A program made the position numbers and the translations under genes. This document shows positions 13,715 through 14,630 of a stretch of 14,630 bases of DNA, in pieces. A model generated the notes under the pieces. The model did no database searches, had not been told where the DNA came from, and saw only the letters and a list, made by a program, of their open reading frames with translations. The first letter of the stretch is position 1, and every line of letters begins with the position of its first letter. Origin of the DNA: an uncultured Fusobacterium sp. (GTDB lineage: Bacteria; Fusobacteriota; Fusobacteriia; Fusobacteriales; Fusobacteriaceae); assembly GCA_900543175.1 (NCBI GenBank), contig UQQO01000047.1, positions 1 through 14,630 on the forward strand, given 5' to 3'.

Positions 13715-14630
13715 TTACACCTCCTTCTTTAATATTTTATCTTCAGGAATTATTTTTATATATATTAATATTGAAATTAATGACAAAACTACAAACGCCT
13801 TATAAATAATTCCATAATCATGAAATTTATCATATATCATGGAAGCTAAAATCATTCCCAATCCCAATGATAAATTTCCAATTGCATTATAGATACTATT
13901 TATTTTTATAAACTCTTTTTCTTTGAATAACTTTTCAGTAACAAAAGGATATGCTATACTTCCAAAAGAGTATCCTAAACCCAAAGTTACTATATAAATA
14001 TATTCATTTCTATTTCCTTTTATAAAAATTATACTTATTATTGCTATTACTGCATTTAAAGAACTAAATACTGTTGATTTTTTTACACTGAACATATCAT
14101 ATATTTTTCCTAAAATAACTTTTCCTATTGCTAATGAAAACATTCCAAGAGAAAAAATTAATGATATCTTAGATTCTGAATAGTTTAAATCATTTAAATA
14201 TGAAGCTAAAGTTTGATGTACTGTTGAAATTGAAGAATAAGTTATCATTGAAGCTATTCCAAATAACCAAAACTTTCTCTCTCTTAAATAACTTTGAGAT
14301 TTTCTTAACTTTCTTTTAACTTTATCTTCTTTTAAACTATAAATACTAATTTTCTTTTTTATTAAAGGGTATAAAATTAATAGATGAATTAATAAAAGTA
14401 GTAAATAACATTTTTTCCACCCTACTATCGGAATTAAGTTAATAAATATTGGTCCAAATATCATTCCACCTATTCCACTTCCACTTAAAACTATTCCTAG
14501 AACAACTCCATAATTTTTTAAAAAATTATTTTTTATTAAGATAGAAATAGGCACTGTTGTCATTCCTCCAACCCCTATTCCTATAAAGAAAGCACAAAAA
14601 TATAAAATTATTAGTTCTTTAGATAAAATT
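13715..14630 (-). CDS. MFS transporter, 5' end outside the window (partial)
   Basis: The reading frame stays open to the right edge of the window, so about 305 C-terminal residues are visible and the start lies beyond. An internal ATG at 14563 sits in the middle of a membrane segment (FFIGIGVGGMTTVPISILIK) and is not the start. Visible are the glycine-rich GIVLSGSGIGGMIFGPIF, typical of helix 5 of the major facilitator superfamily, a charged central loop (KKKISIYSLKEDKVKRKLRK), then a second half of six helices with a motif-A-like loop GKIYDMFSVKK. This is an inner-membrane secondary carrier; the layout recalls the OFA/monocarboxylate branch, but the substrate is not known. It ends 61 bases before the DUF5058 gene and is probably part of the same locus. 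Confidence 0.85.
   Translation of the reverse strand, partial: ILSKELIILYFCAFFIGIGVGGMTTVPISILIKNNFLKNYGVVLGIVLSGSGIGGMIFGPIFINLIPIVGWKKCYLLLLLIHLLILYPLIKKKISIYSLKEDKVKRKLRKSQSYLRERKFWLFGIASMITYSSISTVHQTLASYLNDLNYSESKISLIFSLGMFSLAIGKVILGKIYDMFSVKKSTVFSSLNAVIAIISIIFIKGNRNEYIYIVTLGLGYSFGSIAYPFVTEKLFKEKEFIKINSIYNAIGNLSLGLGMILASMIYDKFHDYGIIYKAFVVLSLISILIYIKIIPEDKILKKEV

Noticed and set aside
13699..13715. AT-only palindrome after the MFS gene
   Set aside because: A one-base loop and A-T pairs only make it a poor terminator; such repeats are expected in this base composition.
13718..13726. AAGGAGGTG on the minus strand at the end of the MFS gene
   Set aside because: It is a perfect ribosome-site match, but the next ATG opens a frame of only three codons. 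It is better read as the final codons of the MFS gene.
1..14630. CRISPR arrays, insertion sequences, tRNA or rRNA genes
   Set aside because: I looked for regularly spaced repeats, transposase motifs and RNA gene patterns and saw none.

Overview
The window is strongly AT-rich, and every gene I can support lies on the minus strand, so transcription runs from the right edge to the left. The content suggests Fusobacterium or a close relative. This rests on the AT-rich codon use, near-consensus AGGAGG ribosome sites, and an accC-asp23-amaP-nusB cluster beside dnaE. A low-GC Firmicute (Clostridia) is the main alternative. The assignment is inference; there is no rRNA or tRNA here to settle it.

Right third (about 9250-14630): an accessory metabolic locus. 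In transcription order it holds an MFS transporter cut by the window edge, a DUF5058 membrane protein, a second membrane protein of nearly identical length, an ATC-hydrolase-family protein, and an AbgB-like M20 amidohydrolase with its own terminator. A separate gene for a GntR/FCD regulator follows, with a palindrome over its own promoter and a very strong terminator. The layout suggests uptake of a small amide or cyclic amidine compound, ring opening or hydrolysis, then amide cleavage. The substrate cannot be read from the sequence.

Middle (about 2078-9180): housekeeping genes. dnaE (Pol III alpha) has an extended -10 promoter. It is followed by a likely operon: a BCCP-like protein, accC, asp23, amaP, a DUF2273 gene and nusB, ending in a terminator at 2079-2125. 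The BCCP-like protein aligns without gaps to AccB, but glycine stands where the biotin-accepting lysine should be. This resembles the non-biotinylated BADC regulators of plant acetyl-CoA carboxylase. In Bacillus the order accB-accC-yqhY(Asp23 family)-nusB is known, and YqhY has been linked to acetyl-CoA carboxylase control.

Left part (1-2078): a DAACS-type acidic amino acid/dicarboxylate symporter, with a near-consensus promoter and a leader of about 190 nt, and a small acidic protein of unknown function with its own promoter and a strong terminator. The first 150 bases hold no gene but contain two near-palindromic direct repeats flanking a small hairpin.

Three start sites are placed downstream of the longest open frame because a Shine-Dalgarno sequence lies inside that frame: the symporter (ATG at 1784), asp23 (ATG at 3776) and the DUF2273 gene (GTG at 2801).
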